Shown here piece after piece: positions 25,225 through 32,894 of a DNA stretch of 64,000 bases. Location: NCBI RefSeq assembly GCF_000384295.1, contig NZ_KB913037.1, forward strand, positions 1,032,762-1,096,761, in the 5' to 3' direction. Each line of letters begins with the position of its first letter. The first letter of the stretch is position 1. The stretch comes from Amycolatopsis balhimycina FH 1894. GTDB lineage: Bacteria; Actinomycetota; Actinomycetes; Mycobacteriales; Pseudonocardiaceae. The notes beneath the pieces were generated by a model, which was not told the origin of the DNA, searched no databases, and saw nothing but the letters and a program-made list of their open reading frames with translations. A program made the position numbers and the translations under genes.

Positions 25225-25855
25225 CCTGGGACCCGGCTCCCGACCCGAAGCGCTTCGCGATACGCGAGCAACATCGCATCAAGAGCAGAATCGATGTACA
25301 CCGCCAGCACGTCGCATGTCGGAAAGGCGGCGACGAGGACGCGACAGCCGGGCTCAAGTCGACACAGGTGCCGGATCCGCGCGGGAGCCGAACATGCCCC
25401 TGGCCGGTGATCGTGTCCGGGCCGTCGCAGCGCCGGATAAGGATCAGCTCACCTTTGACGGTCTCGATGGAGACTCGCGACAGCGGCGACCAACCGAGGA
25501 CGCGCAACGGTGATCGATCGGCCAGACGCCCCCGGCTGTCGACGGTCGTCACCGCGTAGTACGCCATGGTCTGGGGTGCGCGCTCGATGAGTGTGGCAAC
25601 CGGCAATCTCGGCGGCGATGCGGCCGTCGGCACCTGAGACGGATCGCCGGTCCTGGGTTCGACGCCACGTCTACTCAGCGGTGTTCGAACGACGTCAGCG
25701 AGCTGCTCCAGCACGGAGGACTGGCGTTGGCGGACGTCATCCGGCACGGTCGGCGAAGTGGCCGCCCGCACCGCCCCCACCGCCAGCGTGGTGACGGCGA
25801 CGAGGGCGGAGTCGCGCTCCGACCGAGCGCGGGTGCGGGGTAGCCGGGTAGTCAT
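25221..25855 (-). pseudogene. AbrB/MazE-like DNA-binding protein, frameshifted
   Basis: The frame from 25855 reaches MAYYAVTTVDSRGRLADRSP, LRVLGWSPLSRVSIE and GQGHVRLPRG, then degenerates. A one-base shift near 25374-25384 restores sense: RIRHLCRLEPGCRVLVAAFP, TCDVLAVYIDSALDAMLLAY and a stop at 25221 that overlaps the integrase ATG. The second half is a clear SpoVT/AbrB swapped-hairpin unit. The overlap with the integrase shows the ancestral gene ended at 25221. Intact, it would be a small regulator of integration. A sequencing error cannot be excluded. Confidence 0.6.
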
Positions 25856-25928
25856 GCCGCCCAGCTCTCCGACACACTCGACTCGCCCCTCGGGTTCCCG
25901 GCGTGTCGCGCTCGGCCGGTGAGGAACC

Positions 25929-25963
25929 GTCGCGAATCCGAACGGTCCGTCGAGATTCCTGAA
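25929..25963 (+). repeat. tandem pair of 15-bp end motif, left of trio 1
   Basis: GTCGCGAATCCGAAC (25929-25943) and GTCGAGATTCCTGAA (25949-25963) are 20 bp apart. The second is identical over 14 bases to the motif left of trio 2 (51998). Confidence 0.55.
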
Positions 25964-26078
25964 CCCGCCGAGCGGGACAGTACGACATCACCCGAGTTCG
26001 TTCGCGTCCTTGGTGCCGACTGGCCGCTGATCAGCGGCTTTGTGTCCTCCGCTGCGGCTGTCGGCGTGTTGAAGTTGC

Positions 26079-26093
26079 TTCGGGATTTCTGAA
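26079..26093 (+). repeat. 15-bp end motif, left of trio 1
   Basis: TTCGGGATTTCTGAA, 46 bp before the recombinase start and 130 bp after the tandem pair. It matches the right-hand copy at 29248 in 12 of 15 bases; the match extends three bases upstream (TGC). Confidence 0.55.
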
Positions 26094-26124
26094 GTGGTTT
26101 CATCGCGTGTGATCTCATTCCAGG

Positions 26125-27222
26125 TTGAGTGAAGACAGGTGGTGTGAGTTGGCGGTCGCGGCAGTGCGGGACCTGCGGTCACATCGGCCGTCGCCCTCGG
26201 CGGATGAGCTCGAGCAGTTCGAGGTCGACGTGATGGCCGGGTTGGTGCTGGCCCGGTCTTCGGCCGGGATGGCGGACAAGACCATCCGTGGCGAGCTGAG
26301 CAACCTGGAGCAGATCCGGGACTGGTTCGGACGGCCGCTGTGGGAGATGGAACCGTCCGATGCGGACGTCTACTTCGGACGCGAGCTGCGGAAGGCGCCG
26401 AGCGGGACCCGGCTGGCGCGGGCGAGCGCGCTGTCCCTGTACTTCGAGTTCCTGGAGTTGCGGCACAAGGTCGAGCTGCACGCGATGACCGGCCGGGTCG
26501 TGGAGTGTCCGCTCGACGAGGTGAACCGGCCCCGCGGCAACAAGAACGCGAAGCTGCGCATCCCGCCGCTGGAGTCCGAAGTCCGCACCTTGTTCACGGG
26601 GTGGGCAAGAAGTCTCGCGGACTGCCGGAAGTACGCCCCGACGGCCCGTAACTACGCGGCGGCGCGGTTGATGGCCGATGTCGGGCTGCGCATCAACGAG
26701 GCCCGCCACCTCGATCTGGACGACATTCGGTGGGAACTGGGCCGCTTCGGGAAGCTGCACGTCCGCATCGGCAAGGGCGCGCGAGGTTCCGGGCCGCGGG
26801 AGCGGATGGTGCCGCTGCTCAACGACGCCGGCCGCACCTTGCGCTGGTACATCGAAGACGTGTGGGGCCAGTTCGACGACGATCACACCCGTCACGGCGC
26901 GCCGCTGTTTCCCTCCGAGCGCCGCCACACGGACCGGTCGCGTTGCCGGGTCAGCTACAACGCGCTGCGGGTCGGGCTGGTCGAGGCAACCGCCGAGCAT
27001 CTGCCGTCGTGGGCGGGGCGGCTGACGCCACATGTGCTGCGGCACTATTGCGCTTCGCAGCTCTACTTGGGCGGCGTCGATCTGATCTCCATTCAGGAGA
27101 TGTACGGCCACGCTTGGGTTGCCACCACGATGAAGTACGTCCATGTGCAGCGCAGCCGGATCGAGGACGCCTGGATCGCCGGGCAGAAACGCGCTGCCGC
27201 GCGGCTGGAAGGGCTGATGTGA
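26125..27222 (+). CDS. tyrosine recombinase of trio 1
   Basis: 365 residues. A core-binding domain at about 25-125 and a catalytic domain with R189 (VGLRINEARHL), H303-x-x-R306 (TPHVLRHYCAS), H329 (MYGHAWV) and Y338 (TMKYVHVQ). It is a paralogue of the recombinase at 52064, sharing blocks such as LTPHxLRHYCASxLY and RIPPxxxEVxTLFTxW. The TTG at 26125 is taken as start but the ribosome site is weak (CCAGG); a start a few codons later is possible. The next gene begins directly after its stop, so the trio is one transcript. Confidence 0.85.
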   Translation: MSEDRWCELAVAAVRDLRSHRPSPSADELEQFEVDVMAGLVLARSSAGMADKTIRGELSNLEQIRDWFGRPLWEMEPSDADVYFGRELRKAPSGTRLARASALSLYFEFLELRHKVELHAMTGRVVECPLDEVNRPRGNKNAKLRIPPLESEVRTLFTGWARSLADCRKYAPTARNYAAARLMADVGLRINEARHLDLDDIRWELGRFGKLHVRIGKGARGSGPRERMVPLLNDAGRTLRWYIEDVWGQFDDDHTRHGAPLFPSERRHTDRSRCRVSYNALRVGLVEATAEHLPSWAGRLTPHVLRHYCASQLYLGGVDLISIQEMYGHAWVATTMKYVHVQRSRIEDAWIAGQKRAAARLEGLM

Positions 27223-27549
27223 ATGCGGTGGAACCTGCGGCTGGCCGCCGCGAATCGCGGCATCTGGCAGGCATCCGACCTGCAACGCATGCTGGCCGAA
27301 CGCGGCCTGGTCGTCTCGCTGGGCAAAATGTCGAATCTGTGGTCCGGACAGCCGGCGTCGATCAAGCTCGCCGATCTGGAGGTGATCTGCGCGGTGCTGG
27401 GCTGCGAGGTCGGCGAACTGCTGATCCCGGAACCGGAAACCGTGCCGCAGCCCGAGACTGCCGCGTCCGATCAGTCGGTCGCAGGCGAACGCCCGACGCC
27501 GCGTGTGGTGCCGCGGCGACGAGATGGCCGATCGCTTCCCCCGACGTGA
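27223..27549 (+). CDS. small Cro/C1-type HTH protein of trio 1
   Basis: 108 residues. Residues 1-70 form an XRE-like helix-turn-helix of the HTH_26 type: WNLRLAAANRGIWQASDLQR, LVVSLGKMSNLWSG and KLADLEVICAVLGCEVGELL. A basic, proline-rich tail follows. The ATG directly follows the recombinase stop. Its partner in trio 2 (53151) shares MRWNLR, SxGKMSxLW, LEVICAVL/LDVICAVL and the final SLPPT/SVPPA, so the pair is homologous throughout. It may repress the trio or direct the recombinase to its sites. Confidence 0.8.
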   Translation: MRWNLRLAAANRGIWQASDLQRMLAERGLVVSLGKMSNLWSGQPASIKLADLEVICAVLGCEVGELLIPEPETVPQPETAASDQSVAGERPTPRVVPRRRDGRSLPPT

Positions 27550-27552
27550 TCG

Positions 27553-29241
27553 GTGGTCGCCCGCGACGGCTGCGGCCGGAAGATCCCTCGTGCGGTGACC
27601 AGCTGCGCGGAGTGCTTCGCGTGGGGCGAAACGCACGCCCAGGGCGTGTGCCTGGCCTGCTACAACTTCTCCGCGCCGCACTTCGGGCACCACGTCGGTG
27701 ACTGCGGCGCGTGCGGCCGCCGGATACCGCTGAAGCAGGGGTATTGCCGGCTGTGCTGGTTCCAGGCTCGGGAAGATCGCGCCGTCGCCGCCGAAGACGC
27801 GCGCTCCCGCGTCGTACTCGCCCCCTACCTCCCACGCGTGCGCTGCCAGCAACTGTTCTTCGCCGGGATGACCAAACGCCGCGGCCGCCCGCGCACCACG
27901 CCCCGCCGTTACGGCGAGAAGGGCCGACCCCACAAGACTCCGCCGACTCCGCAGGTGCGTCCGGTCAGCACCGGAACGCAACTGGCGCTGGTGTCCGCCG
28001 AGGACCTTCCGCGCAGCTTTGCGGCCGTGCGGTTCGACCTGCGCTCGGCACCCGCACCAGATAATCCATGGCTGGCCTGGGCGCTCTACCTCGCGCATGC
28101 CACCGCCGAGGCGCGCGGCTGGTCGCCGATCGCGCGCCGGGCGATGCAGCGCACGCTGGTGCGTCTGCTCGCCGACTACGACGACGGTGATCTCGTCAAG
28201 GCATCCGAGGTGCGGGCGATCGCGTTGCGCTTCTGCGTAAACGTCAACAACGCGACAGACATCCTCGACCGCATGGGCATCCTGATCGAGGATCGCACGC
28301 CCACCTTCGAGCTGTGGCTGGAGGCGAAACTCGAGGGCCTCGCCCCGGGGATCGACGCGCCGGTCCGCGACTGGGTGCGCGTCCTGCGCGACGGCGGCCC
28401 GCGCAGCCGTGCCCGACACCCGGACACCGTGTGCGCCTACCTGCGCAGTGTGATGCCCGCCTTGCGAGACTGGACCACCCGCTACGACCACCTGCGTGAA
28501 GTGACCCACGACGACGTGCTCGCCTACCTTGATCCGCTGCAGGGCAGTGCCCGGGACAGCACCGTGACCGCACTCCGTTCCGTGTTCACCTGGGCGCGGC
28601 GAAACGGGGTGATCTTCCGCAATCCCGCCACCCAAATCCGACTCGGAAAACGCGCGCACCGGATCTGGCAGCCCTTGACCGACGCCGACCTGGCCGACGC
28701 GGTCGCGGCGGCCACGACACCACAAGCACGGCTGTGCGTTGTCCTTGCCGCCGTGCACGCCGCTCGGCCGGGCCAGATGCGCGCACTGAAACTCGACGAC
28801 ATCCGCCTCGGCGACCGGCGACTCACCATCGCCGGAACCACCCGGCCACTCGACGAGCTGACCCACCGCGTTCTGCTCGACTGGCTCGATCACCGGCGCG
28901 GCCGTTGGCCGCACACCGCCAACCCGCATCTGTTGGTCAGCAAGGAAACCGCCTTGCACCACGGTCCGGTCAGCGCCACCTGGATCCTCGACCTTCGCGG
29001 CCTGCGCGCAACCCTGGAACGGCTGCGCATCGACCGGCAACTCGAGGAAGCACTCACCAGCGGCGGCGACCCACTTCGCCTGGCGACCGTTTTCGGGATC
29101 TCCCACACCGCCGCGGTGCGCTACGCCGTGAACGCCCTGCGACTGCTCGAGGACGATCATGCTGCCGCGCCCTCGGATCCCTTGCGAACCCGAGCATCCA
29201 ACCCTGACAATGACCCAGGTGCGTGCTCGGGTTCGGTCTGA
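27553..29241 (+). CDS. zinc-ribbon protein with degenerate recombinase-like C-terminus, trio 1
   Basis: 562 residues. The N-terminal ~75 residues carry paired Cys motifs (TSCAEC, GVCLAC, GDCGACGRR, GYCRLC), likely zinc ribbons. The rest looks like a tyrosine-recombinase scaffold: a core-binding-like part (YDHLREVTHDDVLAYLDPLQ) and a catalytic-like part (AVHAARPGQMRALKLDDIRL; FGISHTAAVRYAVNALRLL). The LRH box is missing, so catalysis is doubtful. It is homologous to the 760-residue protein at 53462 but lacks that protein's first zinc block. The GTG at 27553 follows the HTH stop by three bases. The 3' end overlaps the convergent methylase gene by 85 bases. Confidence 0.7.
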   Translation: MVARDGCGRKIPRAVTSCAECFAWGETHAQGVCLACYNFSAPHFGHHVGDCGACGRRIPLKQGYCRLCWFQAREDRAVAAEDARSRVVLAPYLPRVRCQQLFFAGMTKRRGRPRTTPRRYGEKGRPHKTPPTPQVRPVSTGTQLALVSAEDLPRSFAAVRFDLRSAPAPDNPWLAWALYLAHATAEARGWSPIARRAMQRTLVRLLADYDDGDLVKASEVRAIALRFCVNVNNATDILDRMGILIEDRTPTFELWLEAKLEGLAPGIDAPVRDWVRVLRDGGPRSRARHPDTVCAYLRSVMPALRDWTTRYDHLREVTHDDVLAYLDPLQGSARDSTVTALRSVFTWARRNGVIFRNPATQIRLGKRAHRIWQPLTDADLADAVAAATTPQARLCVVLAAVHAARPGQMRALKLDDIRLGDRRLTIAGTTRPLDELTHRVLLDWLDHRRGRWPHTANPHLLVSKETALHHGPVSATWILDLRGLRATLERLRIDRQLEEALTSGGDPLRLATVFGISHTAAVRYAVNALRLLEDDHAAAPSDPLRTRASNPDNDPGACSGSV

Positions 29242-30260
29242 ACCTGCTTCGGTTTTTCTGAACTTGAGCGGGTTCGGGGCTCACGGAACACGACGACGTC
29301 CTCGTGAGCGATCAGGTGCAAGGGCAGGCCGGCGTCGCGCTGCTTGCGGATGAAGTCGCGTTGGAAGAAGCTGCCGCGCGTGACCAGCTCGGTGTCCGCA
29401 ACCCGGGCCAAGAGGGCCACGCACCGCTCGACCGGGATCAAGCCGGCAGCAGCGCCGCAGGCGACCACCTGCGACGGAAGGTCGACCAGCTCGGCGTGCT
29501 CGCGCCACGGCCGGACCGTGATCGCCACGTGGCCGCCCGGGCGTACGACGCGTGCACAGGCGGTCAGGATGCGGGTGAAACCTACGAGCAGCCGGTGGTG
29601 CCCGATGTTGGCGAGGTTGCCGCGGTCGAGTGCGCTGCCGTAGCGGTAGTGGCGTTTGCTGACCTTGTCGATGCCGGGCTCCCGGTTCGTGTTGACCAGG
29701 CCGTGCACCGACGGCCCATACGGTGGCGAGGTGACGACCAGCGCGACCTGGCCGACGTACTCGGCGGGCAGCAACCGTGCGAGCTGGCGGGCGTCACCGC
29801 GGACAACCTGGCCGTCATGATCGTGGCCGCGCTCGCGGGCGAAGCGCAGGTTCGCCCGGGCGATGTCGGCCCAGTGCGGCTCGTACTCGACGCCGACGGC
29901 GCGGCGGCCGAGGTCAATCGCCTCGATCAGGGTGGTGCCGATCCCGCACATCGGGTCCAGCACCACCTCCCCCGGTTTGGTGTAGTGCTCGATGGCGTGC
30001 GCGGCGACGGCGGGCAGCATTTTGGCCGGGTGCGCGGTCGACTCGGGCACGTACCGGCCTTTGCGCTGCGCGGCCGGCGAGGCCTGCGCGGTCGCCCACA
30101 CTGACACCGGCAGATCGCCGAAGTCGGCGGGCGGGGTGGTGTCGAGGGCGTCGATGAACGCGCGGGAAAGCGGCATGGTCGGCTCGTCGGCCGAGGACGA
30201 CGCGGTGTTCGGCGGCGTGGTGGTCATGGCGGTGCACGTGCCTTTCGGTCGGCTGGTCAT
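29157..30260 (-). CDS. DNA methyltransferase (N6-adenine/N4-cytosine type)
   Basis: 367 residues. The SAM-binding motif I is VLDPMCGIGTTLIEA and the catalytic motif IV is TSPPYGPSVHG, as in amino-methylating DNA methylases of the DPPY/SPPY class; ANLRFARERG and VRPGGHVAITV fit motifs between and after. There is no obvious target-recognition insert and no restriction partner nearby, so it is probably an orphan methylase that protects the element or regulates it. Its start overlaps the preceding gene's stop by four bases. The 3' end overlaps the trio 1 gene tail-to-tail. Confidence 0.82.
   Translation of the reverse strand: MTSRPKGTCTAMTTTPPNTASSSADEPTMPLSRAFIDALDTTPPADFGDLPVSVWATAQASPAAQRKGRYVPESTAHPAKMLPAVAAHAIEHYTKPGEVVLDPMCGIGTTLIEAIDLGRRAVGVEYEPHWADIARANLRFARERGHDHDGQVVRGDARQLARLLPAEYVGQVALVVTSPPYGPSVHGLVNTNREPGIDKVSKRHYRYGSALDRGNLANIGHHRLLVGFTRILTACARVVRPGGHVAITVRPWREHAELVDLPSQVVACGAAAGLIPVERCVALLARVADTELVTRGSFFQRDFIRKQRDAGLPLHLIAHEDVVVFREPRTRSSSEKPKQVQTEPEHAPGSLSGLDARVRKGSEGAAA
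29232..29262 (+). repeat. 15-bp end motif and a shorter neighbour, right of trio 1
   Basis: TTCGGTTTTTCTGAA at 29248-29262, preceded at 29232-29242 by a contracted TTCGGTCTGAA that contains the trio's stop codon. Same orientation as the left copies. Confidence 0.5.
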
Positions 30261-31135
30261 CGGAGGTCTTCGGGCTGCGTGGCGTCGGCGTGGGCTTGGG
30301 CGAAGACGAGGACGTCGCCGTGCGCCCGCGTGTGCGTCGTCGGCGCGGCGGGTTCTCGGCCGCCGCGCGCACCGTCGGTTCGGTCCGTCGCGGTGGGCGG
30401 CTGTAGGCGGCCGTTTCGGATGGGGGTGTGGAGGGTGACGATGTGCTGGAGGTAGAGGAGGTCGGCGTTTTGCCCGGCCGCGATCATCGGGCCTGACGGG
30501 TCGGTCAGCCGGCCGCTCGACCAGTCGCTGTAGGTGTAAACGGCGAGGATGCCGCCGAAGGCGAGGACCTGAGCTGCCGCGAGCGCCAGCGTCTCGACCG
30601 AGCCGTCGGCGCCGCGTTCCGGCGGCAGCGACGTGATGACCAAGTCGACTCGCTCGACAGCCGCGACCGAGGCTGACGTCGTCGCGCCGCTCGTGGACGC
30701 CTCGTCCGTGGTCTGCGATTCGAGCTTCGTGATCGCGGGGTGGCGACCGAGCGCGTGCACGGCATCAAGCGCAGCGTCCAGTTCGCCGACGTGCTCTGCG
30801 CGGCTCGCGGCCTCCTCAGCGGCCGGCCATGGCGCGAGCAGGACCCGGGCGCCGGGTGCCGAGAAGCTGGTCGTGATGGTCTCGATGATCGGCACCGGCC
30901 AGGTGGCTGCCGGGTCGATCGGGTCGGGCCCGGCGGTCCACACCGTCGGCGGAATCGGTGCCGGCTCGCGGGTGGCGGCCGGTCGTTTCGCGGAGCGGCG
31001 GGTGCGAGCGCTCGAGCCGGCAGGGTCGGGTGCGCCTGGGTACGGGATGCCGTTGGTGGGCCGGGTGCGCGGTGGGCGGGTCGAGCCGTCTCGATTGGAC
31101 GGCCGGTTGGCGGCGGACGGCGGACGTCGAGTCAC
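30257..31135 (-). CDS. methylase-associated Rossmann-like protein
   Basis: 292 residues, read with a GTG at 31135 because GGAGGT lies seven bases before it; a GTG at 31189 in the same frame has no ribosome site. A basic, proline-rich N-terminus is followed by blocks that mimic a methylase core: PVPIIETITTSFSAPGARVL then LLAPWP, and VDLVITSLPPERGADGS, in which the SPPY-like position reads SLPP. AQVLAFGGILAVYTYS resembles a late Rossmann strand. It is translationally coupled to the active-looking methylase, so it is likely a degenerate partner subunit. Function beyond that is unknown. Confidence 0.6.
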   Translation of the reverse strand: MTRRPPSAANRPSNRDGSTRPPRTRPTNGIPYPGAPDPAGSSARTRRSAKRPAATREPAPIPPTVWTAGPDPIDPAATWPVPIIETITTSFSAPGARVLLAPWPAAEEAASRAEHVGELDAALDAVHALGRHPAITKLESQTTDEASTSGATTSASVAAVERVDLVITSLPPERGADGSVETLALAAAQVLAFGGILAVYTYSDWSSGRLTDPSGPMIAAGQNADLLYLQHIVTLHTPIRNGRLQPPTATDRTDGARGGREPAAPTTHTRAHGDVLVFAQAHADATQPEDLR

Positions 31136-31452
31136 GAGCGGAACCTCCGGAGGCGGGTCACCGACGGATCGAGTCGGCAGCTTCTGCACGGTCGCCGCCT
31201 AACTCCGGGAACGAGGTCGCCAAGAGACACCGTCACGCCGGATCCGTGTTTTCCGTCCGGCGGCCGAACCTCCGTGGCGAAGTCCGAGCAGGTCTGCAGC
31301 CAGATCTCCCCATAATTTCGAGGCCGGGGTGCAGGCGTGAAACGGCTTTGAAGCGGCCTTGGCACGCCTCTGACCTGGTCTTGAAGCGGTTTTGAGGCGC
31401 CCCGACGGGCTTCCTGGCGACGTCACCTTTCCGCTCGCTCAGGAGTGCCGCC
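31136..31452. promoter_or_regulatory. 317-bp divergent region with 33-bp-spaced direct repeats
   Basis: This separates the leftward methylase pair from the rightward conjugation operon. Two related direct repeats, around TTGAAGCGG at 31348-31356 and 31381-31389, extend to GGCTTTGAAGCGGCCTTGG (31344-31362) and GGTCTTGAAGCGGTTTTGAG (31377-31396). The 33-bp period is close to three helical turns, as for a dimeric operator. TCAGGAG precedes the ATG at 31453. Confidence 0.5.
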
Positions 31453-32406
31453 ATGGACCACCCCTCATCACCGAAACACCCCGCATCCGGCCCGCCAGCG
31501 CGTCCGCGTGGCGAGCCCGGCGTGTTCGATACCGCCCGCACCGCATTCGCCTGGCTGGTCACCGGACCGCACCCGGTCGCCCTCGACGGCCGCCAGATCC
31601 GCGGACTGCCACCGCGGCTCGTGCCGCTGGACGAAGTCGGCAAGCTGACCGTCTCGAAAGGATGTCCACAGCAGACGCGAGACGCGGTGTGGACAGCGCT
31701 CGTAACGCGGTCCCGTGCCGAGGGCAGCACGTGGACGGTCGCGTGCGCCGGGCTCGCGCTGCCCGTCCTGTTACCGGTCGCGGCGAAGCTGACCAACCGG
31801 TTCCGCGGCGAGGTCCATGACATCCACGCCGCGGTGCTGACCGGCTTCCTCGAAGCGCTCACCGACGTCGACCTCGACCGGCCGGCCATCCTCGTCCGGC
31901 TGCGCTGGGCCGCCTACCGCGCCGGCCACCGCGCCTTGCGTGAGGCGCTCGACGCTGCGGCGCCGGTCGCCGACCTCGGCGCTCGCGCTCCCGGGCCGGA
32001 GCAGGTCGGCGGACATCCCGATTTCGTTCTGCTCGCCGCCGTCGAGGCCGGTGTTCTTACTGCTGCCGAAGCCGCGCTGATCGGCGACACGAGGTTTGGC
32101 GAGATGTCGCTGGCGGATGCGGCGCAGGCCCGCGGACAGACGTATAAGGCGACGCAGCAGGCCCGGCACCGCGCCGAACGCAAGCTCGCCGAATACCTGA
32201 ACGCTATGCGCGAGAGCGACGCGGCAACGCGGCCGAAGAGGCGGCGCACTGTCGCCCGCGAACCCGAGAAGACGCGGCGTCCGGTGTCTCCCCGGCCACC
32301 GAAATTCGGAGTTGGTGAGCGCGGGACGCGAGTGCCCGCTCGCCCTCGCCCATCCCGGTCCACGTCGGAACCGGGCGCCGTTCAGGAGGCGTCCTCATGC
32401 GACTGA
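31453..32406 (+). CDS. sigma-70 region 4-like protein at the head of the conjugation operon
   Basis: 317 residues. The middle (LLAAVEAGVLTAAEAALIGD, then MSLADAAQARGQTYKATQQA and RHRAERKLAEYL) resembles sigma region 4 HTH as found in sigma-like proteins of actinomycete conjugative elements. Region 2 is not clear, so it may be a non-sigma regulator. The C-terminus is basic and disordered. TCAGGAG lies before the ATG. The pilin gene starts ten bases before its stop, which ties it to the transfer operon and suggests it controls that operon. Confidence 0.55.
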   Translation: MDHPSSPKHPASGPPARPRGEPGVFDTARTAFAWLVTGPHPVALDGRQIRGLPPRLVPLDEVGKLTVSKGCPQQTRDAVWTALVTRSRAEGSTWTVACAGLALPVLLPVAAKLTNRFRGEVHDIHAAVLTGFLEALTDVDLDRPAILVRLRWAAYRAGHRALREALDAAAPVADLGARAPGPEQVGGHPDFVLLAAVEAGVLTAAEAALIGDTRFGEMSLADAAQARGQTYKATQQARHRAERKLAEYLNAMRESDAATRPKRRRTVAREPEKTRRPVSPRPPKFGVGERGTRVPARPRPSRSTSEPGAVQEASSCD

Positions 32407-32891
32407 TCTCGCACCGCCCCGGTCATCACACACCCGCCCGCCGACCGCCGAACCGGCGCTACCACCGCACGACGGCTCGAGTTCCAGTTCACGCGACGAG
32501 CTGCCGCCAGACCCGTTCTGTGCTGAAAGCTCCGATCTCTCGTGTGCGATCGCGTCGTCGCCGGGTCATGGTGCTCGGCTGCATGCTGGCCGCCGCCGCG
32601 CTGCTGCTCGGTGGTTCCGCGGCGCACGCGGAGACCGTGCAGTACGTCGCGCTCGCCCAGTCCGTCGATCAGGTCCTGTCGAATATCCGCTCGTGGATCA
32701 TGGGCATTCTCGCCGGCGTCGCGCTCGTGTTCCTGACCATCGGCGGGCTCCGCTACCTCCTGGCGTCCGGCGATCCGGGCGAGATCGAGAAGGCGAAGGG
32801 CGCGTTCAAGGCCGCCGGGATCGGGTTCGGTCTCGCCGCGCTCGCGCCGCTGGTCGTCGAAATCCTCAAGACGATCGTCGGCGGGGTGTAG
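32397..32891 (+). CDS. VirB2/TrbC-like conjugative pilin
   Basis: 164 residues. A basic N-terminus of about 55 residues leads to a long signal-type hydrophobic stretch (VMVLGCMLAAAALLLGGSAA) ending HA-ET, then a mature part with two membrane helices (NIRSWIMGILAGVALVFLTI; GIGFGLAALAPLVVEIL) joined by a charged turn, the VirB2/TrbC layout. It would form the transfer channel's pilus or inner-membrane pore. GGAGG seven bases before the ATG at 32397 sets the start. Confidence 0.75.
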   Translation: MRLISHRPGHHTPARRPPNRRYHRTTARVPVHATSCRQTRSVLKAPISRVRSRRRRVMVLGCMLAAAALLLGGSAAHAETVQYVALAQSVDQVLSNIRSWIMGILAGVALVFLTIGGLRYLLASGDPGEIEKAKGAFKAAGIGFGLAALAPLVVEILKTIVGGV

Positions 32892-32894
32892 ACG

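Larger units (their letters stand above)
25856..26124. promoter_or_regulatory. divergent gap upstream of recombinase trio 1
   Basis: 269 bp without a gene, between the AbrB-like pseudogene and the first trio recombinase. It contains three copies of the 15-bp motif described separately (25929, 25949, 26079). Local GC is slightly lower than in the flanks. Confidence 0.5.

Noticed and set aside
26179..29160. 993-codon open frame on the minus strand through trio 1
   Set aside because: It is the antisense shadow of two strongly supported plus-strand genes; its composition is low-complexity and shows no domain.
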